A DNA stretch of 64,000 bases, from contig CAMQGK010000567.1 in NCBI GenBank assembly GCA_947000775.1, positions 1,770,501-1,834,500 of the forward strand. Direction: 5' to 3'. A program made the translations under genes and the position numbers. Origin of the DNA: Pterois miles. Its lineage: Eukaryota; Chordata; Actinopteri; Perciformes; Scorpaenidae. The stretch's first letter is position 1. The number at the start of each line of letters is the position of its first letter. Below the pieces are notes generated by a model, which made no database searches, was not told the DNA's origin, and saw nothing but the letters and a program-made list of their open reading frames with translations. This document shows positions 30,081 through 43,400 of this stretch, piece by piece.

Positions 30081-33000
30081 ATGAGTGGGTCTAGGGAAGC
30101 AAGAGAGGAGGGAATCTCTCCTTCCACATTCACTCTGTCCAGGAAATATGACAGTCGGACCAAGAGGTGAGTTGAAGGTCTCTGTGTGTAACTGTGACTG
30201 TCCTTCAGAGTTCAGCGCTGAAATTACACCATGGTCATTGTGCGGTGAAATATTTCTGTGTGTTGTGCCAAAGCCCAGTACAGCAAGAGGAAGCAGACAC
30301 CCCAACACCCAGCTGTGTGTCCATGAAGAGTGACCAGTCTATAGGAATACCACTGCATTTTCCAATGCATTCTTCTGAAGCAAAGTAAGTCAACATGAAG
30401 CAGTGTTAACATTAAAGAAGAACTAACACATCATATGGGAGTGATGGTAGAGATTCCCATTATTATGCCGACAATATGCCACTATATCTATTAAAGTTGC
30501 GTTTAAGTAGGCTACCTCAAGCGACAGGCTTTTTGTGACACGAGGCATCCACATTTGGTTGGTTTTCACATCCTTATTAAAGCTGCAATCGGTAAAAAAA
30601 AAAAAAAAAAAAAACATGCTCATTTGCCATCCCCTAGTGCTCCTCATGGCATTTGCAAGATTCCACCACGCCCAAAAGAAAACAACCAATCAGAGCCGAG
30701 GAGTCTCTACAGCAGCTGTCAATCACTGCTCGCAAAACTCGCGACCTCTGATGTTTGAACTGTCAAACTGGCAGCTGGGTCACAAATTTCCTAAATTTAC
30801 AGTTAAACAGTAACTACAAGATGTAGTTACTCGGGCGTAGTCCAAGCAAATGTCATTAGGAGCACTAGGAGGATGCAGAGGAACATCACTTTTCATCGAC
30901 TTATGTGTCTCGTGTACTACAATCAGGATGTAGTGACCCATATTTGCTCAGAGTTACCAACTGCAGCTTTTAATAAGCATTTCCCGTTGTGTTGACCTTA
31001 GATTTCTCCTCAGATTTACCTTGAGAGGGCACAGCAACTTTGATAGGATGAATTTGTCTCGTATTGACTTAATCCTTCCTACTCTCTTGACAGAGTTCAC
31101 CAGGATAGGTTAGAGGTTCTCAGTGATAAACCTGCCCTGATGCATCAAGTCGACCTGGACTCCATATTTATGGTGTGTAAATGTGTGACTCCTATACTTT
31201 ACCTCCAAATCAAATGCTCTCTTTAGAACAGTGCCCTTTGAATCTATGACAGATGGATATCACTATTAACTAACACTCCCCAAAACAAAACAAAAGTGCC
31301 CACTTGGATTCCCCTATGACAGAACATGATACAACTCCCTCTAGGATACCCTTCCAGAGGAAAAAATGTGATAAAGTGCCTTCTATGGTGCTCTTCAGGT
31401 GTAGAAAATGTGATGATGAGTCCATCCAGTGGAGAAAATGTAAAGAAATTTCCTCAAGGGTGTCCTTCCAGTGGCAAAAATGTGAAGTACCCTCTCGGGT
31501 GCCATTCCAGTGGAGAAAATGTGATGAAGTTTACTTTAGGGTATCCTTCCAGTAGAGAAAATGTGATGAAGTTTACTTTAGGGTACCCTTCCAGTAGAGA
31601 AAATGTGACAAAGTTTACTTTAGGTTACCCTTCCAGTGGAGAAAATGTGATGAAGTTTACTTTAGGTTACCCTTCCAGTAGAGAAAATGTGATGAAGTTT
31701 ACTTTAGGTTACCCTTCCAGTGGAGAAAATGTGATGAAGTTTACTTCAGGGTATCCTTCCAGTAGAGAAAATGTGATGAAGTTTACTTTAGGGTATCCTT
31801 CCAGTAGAGAAAATGTGATGAAGTTTACTTTAGGTTACCCTTCCAGTGGAGAAAATGTGACAAAGTTTACTTTAGGTTACCCTTCCAGTAGAGAAAATGT
31901 GATGAAGTTTACTTTAGGTTACCCTTCCAGTAGAGAAAATGTGATGAAGTTTACTTTAGGTTACCCTTCCTGTGGCGAAAATGTGACAAAGTTTACTTTA
32001 GGTTACCCTTCCAGTGGAGAAAATGTGATGAAGTTTACTTTAGGTTACCCTTCCAGTAGAGAAAATGTGATGAAGTTTACTTTAGGTTACCCTTCCAGTA
32101 GAGAAAATGTGATGAAGTTTACTTTAGGTTACCCTTCCAGTGGAGAAAATGTGACAAAGTTTACTTTAGGTTACCCTTCCAGTGGAGAAAATGTGATGAA
32201 GTTTACTTTAGGTTACCCTTCCAGTAGAGAAAATGTGATGAAGTTTACTTTAGGTTACCCTTCCAGTGGAGAAAATGTGATGAAGTTTACTTTAGGGTAT
32301 CCTTCCAGTAGAGAAAATGTGATGAAGTTTACTTTAGGGTACCCTTCCAGTAGAGAAAATGTGACAAAGTTTACTTTAGGTTACCCTTCCTGTGGCGAAA
32401 ATGTGACAAAAGTTTACTTTAGGTTACCCTTCCAGTAGAGAAAATGTGATGAAGTTTACTTTAGGGTACCCTTCCAGTGGAGAAAATGTGACTAAGTGTC
32501 CTCTAGGTTGACCTTAAAATGGAGAAAAAGGAATGCAATGCCATATAGGCTGCCCTACATGCTAGAAAACTTTCTGTGCACTGGTGCACTTTTTATGCCT
32601 TCTTTACTGTTTTTGCCGCTGAGTCTGTAACGCCTCCCGAAATCACATATTGTGTGGAGACTTTAACTATACATTGCAGAGTAGCAAATGAGAGTACTTA
32701 GCTCCTTAATGCAGGCAGTATGTTAGTACTGTACAGGTGGTGATGTTGTGCACTAACAGTAATATCTGGATTAAAGGTTTCATTGATATGTCATTCTGTT
32801 GAAGCTCCTTGAGGAGAACCTGGTATCTTTTGTGAAGAGCGAGCTGAAGAAGTTCCAGAAGTTTCTGAGAGCAGATGGACCTGAATACTTAGAGAGGCAG
32901 TGTGAGGAGGATGAAGAGGTGGTGAACAGTGAAGAAGAGGAACAAAGGAAAAGCAGCAGAGAGGCATTTCTCAAGATCACTGTTCACTTTCTAAAGAGTA

Positions 33001-36000
33001 TGAAGCAGGAGGAGCTGGCTGACACTCTGCACAACAGTAAGAGGCTGAACAGGTTTAACATATTGTAATAGACTGGATCTTATCTAGCAGGAAAACACAC
33101 ACATAGACACATGTTTCAACTGTTGCCCATAGAATAAAGCTGTTCAGGAGACCAGTAAACCCAGGAGTCAACACTGATTTGCCACATAATTTCTGTACTT
33201 TCCGTAGTTATTTTATGCCAAATGTTGACTTATTTGTCATGTAACTTCCATACTTAAGTAATGCTCCTTCTGTAGTTATTTTAAACCAAAATAATCTTTT
33301 CCAAAACCAAACCAAGTACATTTGTTGGTTAAACCTAACAAACAACTTTTGCCAAGGAGACGCTTTTTTGTGTCCTCTATGAACCCAAAAGTCAATTTAT
33401 TTGTCACGTAACTTCTGCACTTGGCACCACTTTTTTAGTTATTTTAACTCAAACGTTGACTTTTTTGTCACGTTACTTCCTTACCAAAGTAATGCCCCTT
33501 AACCTAATCCACAATCTTATCCTAAACCTAACTGTCCAGTACTTCACACTAACCAAGTAGATATGGAAGAAAACTTTCACACAGGAGACCATTTTTTGTG
33601 TCCTGTGTGAACCCAAACAAATGCATGAAAAATTTGTAATAATTTTTCATAAGATATCATCGAACCGTTGTATGAAGATAGGTTGATACAATAAGCACAA
33701 AATAGTCTCTCCTCCAGAGTGCGTCCTACAGTGTAAGAAATATACATTACATGCAGTAAATATACTGTACATTCACTTAGACGTTTTTACATGCTTCAGC
33801 TTTTCAATGACATCCACTAAATGGTTTATTATTTCATTTGTCCATGTAGAAAGTCTTGCGTCACTGTGCCAACGTAACCTCAAAACCCATCTGAAGGAGA
33901 AGTTTCAGCATTTGTTTGAGGGGATTCCTAAAGCAGGAACACCAACGCTTCTGAAAGAAATCTACACAGAGCTCTACATCACAGAGGGAGGGAGTGTGGA
34001 TCTCAATGATGAACATGAGATCAGGCAGATTGAAGCAGCATCCAGGAAACCAACAGCGCTGGAAACGGCAATCCGATGTGAAGACATCTTTAAACCCTTA
34101 CCAGGAAGACATAGACCAAACAGAACCGTTGTGACAAAAGGAGTGGCTGGCATTGGGAAAACTGTCTTAACACATAAGTTCACTCTGGACTGGGCTGAAG
34201 ACAAAGCCAATCAGGACATCCAGTTCACGCTTCCATTCACCTTCAGAGAGCTGAATTTGCTGAGTGGAAAAACCTACAGCTTAGTGGAGCTTCTTCATCT
34301 CTTCTTTACGGAGACCAAAGAGGCAGAAATCTGCATCTTTGACAAGTTCAAGGTTGTGTTCATCTTTGACGGACTGGATGAGTGTCAACTTCCTCTGGAC
34401 TTCCGGAGCAACGTGATCCTGACTGATGTTACACAGTCCGCCTCGGTGGATGTGCTGCTGACAAACCTCATCAGAGGCAAACTGCTTCCCTCTGCTCGCC
34501 TCTGGATAACCACACGGCCTGCTGCAGCCAATCAGATCCCTCCTGAGTGCGTTGACATGGTAACAGAGGTGAGAGGGTTCACAGACCTGCAGAAAGAGGA
34601 GTACTTCAGGAGGAGATTCAGAGAGGAGGAGCAGGCCAGCAGGATCCTCTCCCACATCAAGGCTTCACGAAGCCTTCATATCATGTGCCACATCCCGGTC
34701 TTCTGCTGGATCATCGCAACAGTTCTGGAGGATGTGTTGAAAACAACGGAGAGAGGAGAGCTGCCCAAGACTCTGACTGAGATGTACGCACATTTCCTTG
34801 TGGTTCAGTCCAAACTGGCGAACGTCAAATATCACGAAGGAGCTGAGACAGATCCGCTCTGGAACAATGAGACTGGCAAAATGATTGTGTCTCTGGGAAA
34901 ACTGGCTTTTGAGCAGCTGCAGAAAGGCAACCTGATCTTCTATGAAGCAGATCTCGTCGAGTGCGGCATCGATATCAGAGCTGCTTCTGTCTACTCTGGA
35001 GTGTTCACACAGATCTTTAAAGAGGAGCAAGGGCTGTACAAAGAGAAGGTTTACTGTTTCATCCATCTGAGCGTTCAGGAGTTTCTGGCTGCCTTTTATG
35101 CCTTCCTGACTTTCATCAACTCTGGTGTTAATATACTTTCAGAACCACAGTCGACACCCACATGGTCAACGCTGTTAAAAAGCAAAACAAGACTGACCCA
35201 CCTCTACCAGAGTGCAGTGGATAAGGCTTTACAGAGCCCAAATGGACACCTGGACTTGTTCCTCCGCTTCCTCCTAGGCCTTTCATTGGAGCTCAATCAG
35301 AACGTCTTTGAAGGCCTACTCAAAACCAAAGGCTGTAGCTCGGAGACCATTCGGGAGACCATCCAGAACATCAAGAAGAAGATCAGGAAGAATCCGTCTC
35401 CAGAGCGATGCATTAACCTGTTTCATTGTCTGAATGAGCTGAACGATCACTCTCTAGTGGAGGAGATCCAGCAGTACCTCAGCTCAGGTAGTCTGTCCAC
35501 AACCAAATTGTCTCCAGCTCAGTGGTCAGCTCTGGTCTTCATCTTACTGTCATCAGAGAAAGAACTGGACATATTTGACTTGAAGAAGTACTCTGCTTCA
35601 GAGGAAGGTCTTCTCAGGCTGATGCCAGTGGTTAAAGCCTCTAATAAATCTTTGTGAGTGTAGATAACTTGATATGAATGTAGTATTGTATGCAAGTGAG
35701 AAAAATGAATAATTTCAATTTTTACGGTATTTCTTCTTCAGGCTGAGCGGCTGCAAACTATCATGGAGAAGCTGTGAACCTCTAGCTTCAGTTCTCAGCT
35801 CACAGTCCACCAATCTGAGAGAGTTGGACCTGAGCAACAATGACCTGCAGGATGTAGGAGTGAAGCTGCTCTCTGCTGGACTGATGAATCCAAGCTGCAG
35901 ACTGCTCACCCTCAGGTTAGATAATATCACGATGCTTTTGTGTAATATTTTTATAATCCAGCTATATGAGTGTAGGAATCATCATTGCTTTTGAATCAGT

Positions 36001-37328
36001 AGATTGTGTCTTAAAGGGATAGTTTGGGTGTTTTGATGCGGGGTTATCTGAAGTACTTACCCATAGTAGGCGTGTTACTTCCAGTCTATGGCGGTTGGTG
36101 TGCCGGAGACCGGAGAACTGATGCCGTTGCTGTACTGTGGACGGGGGTGGCAGAAAAAACATATTTTAGCCTCCTAAAAGAAAGGCTCACCTGAAAACAT
36201 TGATATCCATTTATATGTACGATATATTTCAAATGTCTGTCTCCCGACAGGTCGGCATGCCGTCAATTACTATAAATAATATACACTATAACACTATAAG
36301 ATCCACCCCTTGCATTTTTACCTTTCATAATAAAAGCCCCAGACATACACACTGTGTAACTGTTACCAGAGGCAAATTCACTCAGAGCATTTTCCAAAAG
36401 GAAACTAAAATATTTTGCAGCAGTTTAGGGTACACAAAAATAACCTCAGAAAGACTGCCAGATGTTGCTCTGGGTCAATAGGATCCTGGTTTTGGACTCT
36501 GCCTGCGCAAATCTATTCAAAGCTTTTACTGAAAAAGTGTTCAATTGTCCCAAATTTGCTGCTGGTATGAATGGCTTTGATGCGAAATATTCACAGACAA
36601 GTATTTGGCATTTTTGCATTGTTTATACGTCATGCCCCCAATATGTAATGGTTTTGGTTCATTGATAATTATGGCAAGACCAAAAGTACCCTGTTTGAGG
36701 TTTGACGCTGCTTGCTCTATAATTTGCTTCACACTTGAAATAAAGCAAAGTATTTCTCTTTATTGTGTCAGGTTAAACCAAACCAGCCTCACAGAGGCAT
36801 GGTGTCAGGAGCTCCCATCAGTTCTTGAGTCCTCCAGTCTGAGAGAGCTGGACCTGAGTAACAACAACCTGCAGGATTCAGGAGTGAAGCTACTTTCTGC
36901 TGGACTAGAAAGTCCACACTGTACACTGAAAACTTTCAGGTTAGGAGATTTATCCCTGTGTGCTCAAGACATTTTACTACACTAGTAATATGTACTTAAT
37001 CATGGAATCACTATTCTATGCATTCAACTTTCAGCTAGAAGTGTTTAGCAGAGGAGTCATTTTCATTAAAACTAAGAGTTATGATAATGTTTCTGTTTGT
37101 CTGTGTGAAGGCTCCGTCACTGCAGGCTGTCAGAGAGAAGCTGTGAAGTTCTGGCCTCGGTTCTGAGCTCTGGTTCCTCCAGTCTGAGAGAGCTGGACTT
37201 GAGTAACAATAACCTGCAGGATTCAGGAGTGAAGCTGCTCTCTGCTGGACTGGTCAGTCCACACTGTGCACTGGAAACTCTCAGGTCAGGATCCCTCAAG
37301 AACTCACACCATCATCAGAGATAGTAAA

Positions 37329-37409
<81 letters not shown>

Positions 37410-40400
37410 CAGAGTGTGCAGAGAATGCAGAGTGTGGTGGCGACTTTGAAGAAACTACAATATAAGACATATTTTCAGTTGCTTCACACTTTTTTGTTAA
37501 GTATATAATTCCACATGTGTTAATTCATAGTTCATCATAGTTCTCATTTAGTATATGCTGTATATGTGTATACTGTATATGAGTTAATTTGCAAAAACAT
37601 ATAAAAGCAATTCTTAAAATGAATAAACCAACACCAGTTTGATTGATTGACATGCAGATTGCACAAAAAAGAAAAACTAAAATAAATAAAACTTACACAG
37701 ACATTGTTTTTTGCAAATTAATCCTGTTAATTTATTAAAATATTAACTATTCAATAGTGATTAATTGCATGATAGTCATGATTAATCACAAATTAATTGG
37801 ACATTTTTTTTTATCTGTTCAAAATGTACCGTAAAGGGTAATTTGTTAAGTATTTAATACTCATAGGAGCAGACAAATATGCTGCTTTATGCAATTGTAT
37901 GCATATATTTATCATTAGAAATCATGACAACCCTCACAGTTACTGCATTTAACTTGGAAATATGCTAACATGACAAACTGCAGCCCAACAGGCAACAACA
38001 GCTGTCACTGTGTTGACTTGACTATAAGTTGCCTCAAACTGCATGTGATTATCATAAAGTGGACATGTCTGAAAAGGGGAGACTCATGGGTACCTATAGA
38101 ACCCATTTACATTCATATATCTTGAGGTCAGAGGTCAAGGGACCCCTTTGAAAACAGCCATGCCAATTTTTCATCACCAAACTTAAGCGCAAGTTTGGAG
38201 TGTTATTCAACCTCCTAGTATCTTCACTCTAGCTTTAAAACTGATTATATACATTATTTTCTGCAGACTCAGCAGCTGTGAGTTATCATGGAGAGGCTGT
38301 GAAGCTCTGTCCTCAGTTCTCAGCTCACGGTCCTCTAACCTGAAGGAGCTGGATCTGACTGACAACAGCTTGGAAGATTCAGGAGTGAAGCTTCTCTCTG
38401 CTCAACTGGAGCATCCACTCTGTACACTGGAAACTCTCAGGTTGGGTCATGACGTGATGCTTTTGTACACGTTTGTTTCTCGTGCTGTTTTTACTATTTA
38501 TGCTTATATCACGTTCACTCTCTTCTTTGGGTTAATTACTGTATGATATAGAAACATTGTGAGTTGTGTCTTAGAGGGGAGGAAGAGTCATGGTCTACCC
38601 TGACTGCTCACTTAGAGTAAGCAGGTCTGAAAGAGTAATTTCTCTTCTAGGTTGAATCAAACCAGCCTCACAGAGAGGTGCTGTATGGGGTTGGCATCAG
38701 TTCTCAGTTCGAAGTTATCTACTTTGAGAGTGCTGGACCTGAGTAACAACGACTTGCGGGATTCAGGCCTGAAGCAGCTTTCTGCAGGGCTGGTGGGTCC
38801 ACATTGTACACTGGAAACTCTTAGGTAAGAAAAAACAGCCATTGAAGTATTGAAAAAAAGCATGGACATATCACCATGCAGCCCGCATTAATACAGTATT
38901 ATGGCTCTATTATATACCGGTACATGACAGGAAGAGCACCCAGTATATATGGTTAACATGGCTCCATTTTCTAGTTAAAAGGAACTTTGTGTGCTATCCT
39001 GGATGTCACATAACCTACATCTTTACGGACTTGGAGTAAAAAAATGCCTTGAATAATGAAGAGACACAGATTGAAACCTTCTTCAATATGGCTTTCATTT
39101 AATTTAAGTAGACTATGTGACACAGTCTGATTTAGCAGGCTGGTCTCAACAAATGGCAAATGAATAACAAGATTTTAAGTCAGATCCATTTACCTCAAAT
39201 TGACTCCATCAGAAAGATACCCTTTTCAGAGGCCATTTTTGTTTACATTTATAAAGCAAAATATGTTTTGCAGACAAAATTTTATTGATAGACTCCTCTT
39301 GATAAGCCTGAATCAGACAATTCAAAAGGATATCTATCCTCCAGGGCAAGAGTGTTCAGTGGAGACAGAGGGCAGCTTTGTCAATGTATTAAAAGTCGCA
39401 ACATCATATTTACAATATCAAACATTAACACGTCGATATCATTCGATGCCGATCAAGGCTGAGTGCGTGCAGGCTGTCCTGGACGAGCTGTGAAGCTCTG
39501 TCCTCAGCTCTCAGCTCCAACTCCTCCAGTCTGCGAGAGCTGGACCTGAGTAACAACGACCTGCAGGATTCAGGAGTGAAGCTGCTTTGTGCTGGACTGG
39601 AAGATCCACACTGCAGACTGGAAAGGCTTTGGTAATGTCAAACTCATCTAATAATTCAGCAATCTTTTCATTCTATCACTATTAAAATTTAAAAAGACAT
39701 TTTTTTTTTTTTTTTGTCCATTAAGGCTGAGTGATTGTAAGCTGTCATGGAGAAGCTGTGAAGCTCTGTCCTCAACTCAGCCATCTGATCTAAGGGAACT
39801 GGATCTGAGTAAAAATGAACTGCATGATTCAGGAGTGAAGCTACTCTCTGCTGGACTAGAGAGTCCAAAATGTCGCCTGGAAACTCTCAGGTCAGAAAAA
39901 AAACACACAATATTTGTAATGTAGCCCTTTCCTGCAAACCTCTATTTGAATGAACTTACCAGAAACTCCAGTAAGATGTAACCAGTTACTCATAACACAG
40001 CAGTCCTCATTGGAAAGTAACTACAATGCCTTACTAATTACTCTGCAAAAATAATTAGTTGTAAATAGTATTGTAGCATCTTACTAAGTAATGTATTACT
40101 GCCCAACACTGGGGGATAAGTGAGAAGGCAACACCTAGCCAGTGGGCAATTATGGCAGAAGTGCCTTAAGCGTGCATTCTTTCTAATGGCCAGCAGGGGG
40201 TGACTTCTCTGGTTGCAAAATGAAGTCTGATTGTATACATTATATTGCCAAAGTATTCAGTCACCCATCCAAATAATTGAAACTAGGTGTTCCAACCACT
40301 TTCATATAAAGTCAAGTACCAAGGCATGCAGACTGTTTCTACAAACAATTGTGAAAGAATGGATCGCTCTCAAGAGCTCCAGCGTGGTACTGTGATTGGA

Positions 40401-43400
40401 CGCCACCTGTGCAACAAGTCCAGACATGAAATTTCCTGCTCCTAAATATTACACAGTCAGCTGTCAGTGGTATTATAACAAAGTGGAAGCGACTGGGAAT
40501 GACAGCAACTCAGCTATGAAGTGTCAGGCTGTGTAAAATAACAGAGTGGGGTCAGCGGATGCTGAGGCGTATAGTGCGCAGAGGTCACCAACTTTCGGCA
40601 GAGTCAATCGCTACAGACCTCCAACTTCACGCGGCCTTGAGATTAGCTGAAGAACAGTATGTAGAGAGCTTCATGTAATGGGTTTCCATGGCTGAGCAGC
40701 TGCATCCAAGCCATACATCACCAAGTGCAATGCAAAGTGTCAGATGAAGTGGTGTAGAGCACACTGCCACTGGACTCTAGAGCAGTGGAGACCTGTTCTC
40801 TGGAGGGACGAATCGTGCTTCACCATCTGGCGATCTGATGGACGAGTCTGGGTTTGGCGTCTGCCAGGAGAACGGTACTGACTGAATTGTGCCAAGCATA
40901 AAGTTTGGTGGAGGGGGGTTATGGTGTGTGGTTGTTCTTCAGGAGCTGGGCTTGGCCCCTTAGTTCCAGTGAAATGAACTCTGAATGCTTCAACATACCA
41001 AGAGACTTTAGACAACTCCATAATCCTCACTTTATGGGAACAGTTTGGGGATGGTTCCTTCCTGTTCCAACATGACGCAAGCATGTCCATAAAGACATGG
41101 ATGAGAGAGTTTGGTTTGGATGAAATTGACTGTCCTGCACAGAGTCCTGACCTCAACCTGATAAAACACCTTTGGGATGAATTAGAGCAGAGACTGAGAG
41201 CCAGGCCTTCTGGTCCAACATCAGTGTCTAACCTCACAAATGCACTTCTGGAGGAACGGTCAAAAATCCCCATAAACACACTCCTAAACCTTGTGGAAAG
41301 CCTTCCCAGAAGAGCTGAAACTGTTATAGCTGCAAAGGGTGGACCAACGTCATATTAAACCCTATGGATTAAGAATGGGATGTCACTAAAGTTCAAATAC
41401 GAGTCAAGGCAGGTGAGCCAATACTTTCGGCAATAGTGTAGATGAATTTGGTGACCGCTTTGTATGTTCCACCATCTAGCGCCACCGCCATTGTTGTGGT
41501 GTCAACTCGTAGTGACTCTACTGTCTGCTTACAGTATTGACTGGTGACCTTAGGCTGAAAGTGAAAGGCATGGGTGCTCATAGTTACATAAATGGTTGGC
41601 GTAGATACATAATAAATACAGATTAGTATGTATTTAAAGTTGATTATAGTAAAAGTGAAGGATTTTACGAGCACACTACGACCAACCACAATGTATTCAG
41701 CTGACAGTCACCTGTTAACACGGTTAGCATACACTTTGTATGTTCAGACCATAAGTTACTTTTATTAAATTATGGTCCCAGTTAGAGTCAAACAGACCAT
41801 AAAGCAGGGGATGCTTTAGGGCGGGGCTACCTTGTGACTGACAGGTTGCTTCCACTGCCACAGTCTGGAAGTTGTCTGTGTTTTCGTCTTGCTTTAACCA
41901 TTTCACTGTGTTTTCACTTCACAAAAGCTGTCACATTTTGGTCGCCTAAAAATGTCTTGTTCAGCATTCAGTAGCATTTAGCTTCTATCATGATCTGCTC
42001 TGCTTTCAGCTTATTTTGTCTTTGTTTCCTGTCATTTAGTCAAAGTTTCCTGTTTTATTTTGTCATTTCAGTCATTTTGGTTCCTGTCCCTGGTGTGTTT
42101 CCCTCCTGCTTGATTAGTGTCACCTGTCCCTCATTAACCCTGCACTCGCCAATGCACTCCTGTTGCCATTTCCCTCATCAGCTCCCACCTCCTCAGTTTC
42201 AGAAATAGGTTTGGACCCAAGTACAGACAGATGAGATGATGAGGCAGCAGGCAGCAATTTATTTAGACAGATAACAGGCAGGTAGAACAGCAGGTAACTG
42301 CTGCATAGCAATGATGAACTGACAAATGATGAACCGACAAAGAGCAAAGGGAAGTGAAGTGGTATGTATGGAGAGTGGCTGACGAGTGAGATTCAGGTGA
42401 GGAGGTTGGCGGGGAAGGTCAGACAGAGCTGATGAGGGAAATGGCAAAAAGTGTGCAGGGGTCTGGTGAGTGCAGGGTTAATGAGGGACAGGTGACACTA
42501 ATCAAGGAGGCGGGAAACGCACAAGGGCAGGAACTGAAACGACAGGAGAAGTTAAGGCCTAGTCAGTCACATACACAGGTGTTTTTGGGAATTATGTTTT
42601 TCCCTCCTTTGTTCTCAATAAAATGCAGTCATGAAAAGTCTCTGTCCAGGCAAAAGCGCAAAATCGCAACTGAAGTGCTGTCAGGGCACACACACACACA
42701 CACACACACGCACACACACACACACACACCAGCGACGGATCAGTGTTGTCGGCGTGTTGCATTGGATAAGTAGCAGTGACCTCTGTGGGAAGAGTAACTG
42801 TACATATACTGTTGTGTGTTTACTGCGTTTACGAGTTGGGCCCATATGAACGCCGCCCTCAGGTCGTATTCACGACCTCGTAAGTGGGAAGTTTCTGAAA
42901 GCTCTGAGATTCACGACTTGTGACGTGTTTGTTGACGTTCTGAGAAATGGTGGAGCCCATGAAGTTCATTTATGGGTGTATAATAAGTTAATAATGTACA
43001 GTATACTCTAATTTTATAATATTGTTTTTCTTTGTAATTTTATAATATGTCAGAGGAAAATGTTGATATTCTCTGTCTCTTCTGGCATTATGTCTTTGTA
43101 TTTCCTGCATTATGTTACCCACTTGCTAGCTTGCTAAATTGTTAGCCTCTATGGCTTCTAGACTCGGACAGCAACGTTAATGCTCCCGTTGCTTCGCAGC
43201 GGTGTTCTTCACGACTTAACCACTTGAACGCAACCCATGTCATGTTCACGACTTCCCATGTCTTGAACACGAGTTCACGAGCTCCATTTGAAGGCGCCGT
43301 ACGTATGTGTCAGTATGTCACAAAAGTCCTGGTAGCAGGTTATTTGGCTACATCTGCAGTTCATGGATGTATTACACCTCACAAAGGCGATAATGCTGCA

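Noticed and set aside
31326..32438. 370-codon open frame made of a 14-residue repeat
   Set aside because: The unit is 42 bp, so an open frame is automatic once one unit lacks a stop. The array lies in an NLR intron whose flanking exons join in perfect phase, and no start context or splice signal supports coding.
31500..32480. CRISPR-like array
   Set aside because: Units are directly tandem with no unique spacers, and the host is a vertebrate.
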